From an uncultured Eubacteriales bacterium (lineage in GTDB: Bacteria; Bacillota; Clostridia; Lachnospirales; Lachnospiraceae), in assembly GCA_949297565.1 (NCBI GenBank), contig CASFUI010000047.1, positions 1 through 14,147 on the forward strand: a stretch of 14,147 nucleotides of DNA, in the 5' to 3' direction. Below, in pieces: positions 13,529 through 14,147 of this stretch (position 1 is the first letter of the stretch; each line of letters begins with the position of its first letter). The notes under the pieces were generated by a model, which saw only the letters and a program-made list of their open reading frames with translations, was not told where the DNA came from and made no database searches. A program made the translations under genes and the position numbers.

Positions 13529-13559
13529 AATCTCGCTTTGCGAGATTTTTTAATTTTTT
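13529..13559 (+). terminator. Intrinsic terminator or attenuator just before sdaAB
   Basis: AATCTCGC (13529-13536) and GCGAGATT (13540-13547) form an 8-bp stem with a TTT loop. A run of six T (13546-13551), then AA and another six T (13554-13559), follows. This is textbook terminator geometry, but it lies only 16 bases before the sdaAB ATG and downstream of a consensus promoter, so it would block sdaAB unless antitermination or a second promoter operates. No alternative fold longer than a 6-base GCAAAG/CTTTGC match with the start of hairpin A was seen. Confidence 0.75.
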
Positions 13560-13575
13560 ATGGAGAAAGTGGAAA

Positions 13576-14147
13576 ATGAATATTTTTGATATTATCGGAC
13601 CCGTAATGGTTGGTCCTTCAAGCTCGCACACGGCAGGAGCCGCAAAAATAGGTTATATTTCAAGAAAACTGATGGGAGAAGAAATAGTTAAAGCTGAAAT
13701 ACTTCTGTACGGCTCTTTTCTGGCTACAGGTAAAGGGCACGGTACCAGAATGGCGCTTGTTGCGGGGCTTATGGGAATGAAACCGGATGATTACAGAATA
13801 CCGGAAAGTCTTAATATTGCGAAGCAGCGCGGAATGGAGGTTATTTTCGGGGAGTCTGATTTGAAGGAGGCTCATCCTAACACGGCACAGCTCAAACTCA
13901 CCGGGGTGACGGGAAGAAAGCTTGAGGTTGTGGGCGAATCGCTTGGAGGCTCGCGCATTAATATAGCAAAAATCGACGGGATAGAGACTAATTTTTCAGG
14001 AGATTATCCGACGCTTGTTGTTCACAATATTGACCAGCCGGGGCATGTGTCGGAGGTTACGGCAATGCTTGCTCACAAGTCGGTAAATATAGCCGCAATG
14101 CAGCTTTACCGTTCAAACAGAGGAGGAGACGCGGTTATGGTTATAGA
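13576..14147 (+). CDS. sdaAB: L-serine dehydratase, iron-sulfur-dependent, beta subunit (3' truncated by window)
   Basis: The visible 190 codons begin MNIFDIIGPVMVGPSSSHTA, the signature N-terminus of the beta subunit of oxygen-sensitive [4Fe-4S] L-serine ammonia-lyase, which converts serine to pyruvate and ammonia. GSFLATGKGHGTRMALVAGL and LNIAKQRG follow in the SDH-beta domain. An ACT-like domain begins near residue 150 with TLVVHNIDQPGHVSEVTAML and VNIAAMQLYR. Family members are about 220 residues, so roughly 30 are missing at the window edge. The alpha subunit (sdaAA) is expected next. The ribosome binding site is modest (GGAG at 13562-13565, ten bases away, or GTGGA closer). Expression would have to pass the terminator that ends 16 bases before the start codon. 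Pyruvate formed here could feed the lactate dehydrogenase at 4134. Confidence 0.95.
   Translation, partial: MNIFDIIGPVMVGPSSSHTAGAAKIGYISRKLMGEEIVKAEILLYGSFLATGKGHGTRMALVAGLMGMKPDDYRIPESLNIAKQRGMEVIFGESDLKEAHPNTAQLKLTGVTGRKLEVVGESLGGSRINIAKIDGIETNFSGDYPTLVVHNIDQPGHVSEVTAMLAHKSVNIAAMQLYRSNRGGDAVMVI

Overview
The window looks like chromosome from a low-to-moderate GC, Gram-positive anaerobe of the Clostridia (Bacillota), possibly a gut Lachnospiraceae-like organism. The reasons are strong AGGAGG-type ribosome binding sites, sigma-A-like promoters, a clostridial-style FeoB with a small Cys-rich partner, an oxygen-sensitive type of serine dehydratase, an L-lactate dehydrogenase and an ECF vitamin-type transporter subunit. 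The species cannot be named from the sequence. No rRNA, tRNA, CRISPR array, transposase or phage gene is visible.

Layout. (1) 1-3222: a ferrous-iron uptake operon: the end of feoA, feoB, a 43-residue Cys-rich FeoB-associated membrane protein, and an 86-residue Fur-type winged-helix protein that lacks the Fur metal/dimerisation domain. It closes with a long structured terminator. (2) 3224-8672: a promoter, an acyl-ACP thioesterase, L-lactate dehydrogenase, and a heterodimeric ABC exporter whose first gene overlaps the ldh stop codon. The two ABC subunits divide canonical and degenerate ATPase motifs between them. (3) 8673-9056: a short stretch that stays open in frame past the exporter stop, a 64-residue Lys/Ala-rich helical protein of unknown role, and a bidirectional terminator. 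(4) 9072-10451: a MATE-family efflux pump, the only gene on the minus strand, with a clear promoter. (5) 10592-11298: an ECF transporter S component of unknown substrate behind two candidate promoters. (6) 11380-13271: a two-gene ADP-ribosylation module, a class M sirtuin (SirTM-like) translationally coupled to a zinc-type macrodomain ADP-ribosyl hydrolase. Its promoter carries two nearly identical palindromes of form TGTAA-N9-TTACA, 42 bp apart. (7) 13362-14147: a consensus promoter, four back-to-back hairpins ending in a strong intrinsic terminator, then the beta subunit of iron-sulfur L-serine dehydratase (sdaAB), cut by the window end.

The region of greatest interest is the sirtuin/macrodomain pair. 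Known SirTM operons encode a writer (SirTM) and an eraser (macrodomain) beside a lipoylated GcvH-like target and a lipoate ligase. Here only writer and eraser are present, under what looks like a dedicated operator. The packed hairpin leader before sdaAB, the truncated CxxC-bearing Fur-like protein in the feo operon, and the acidic insertion in FeoB are secondary points. All functional calls come from motif recognition by eye; no database search was run.
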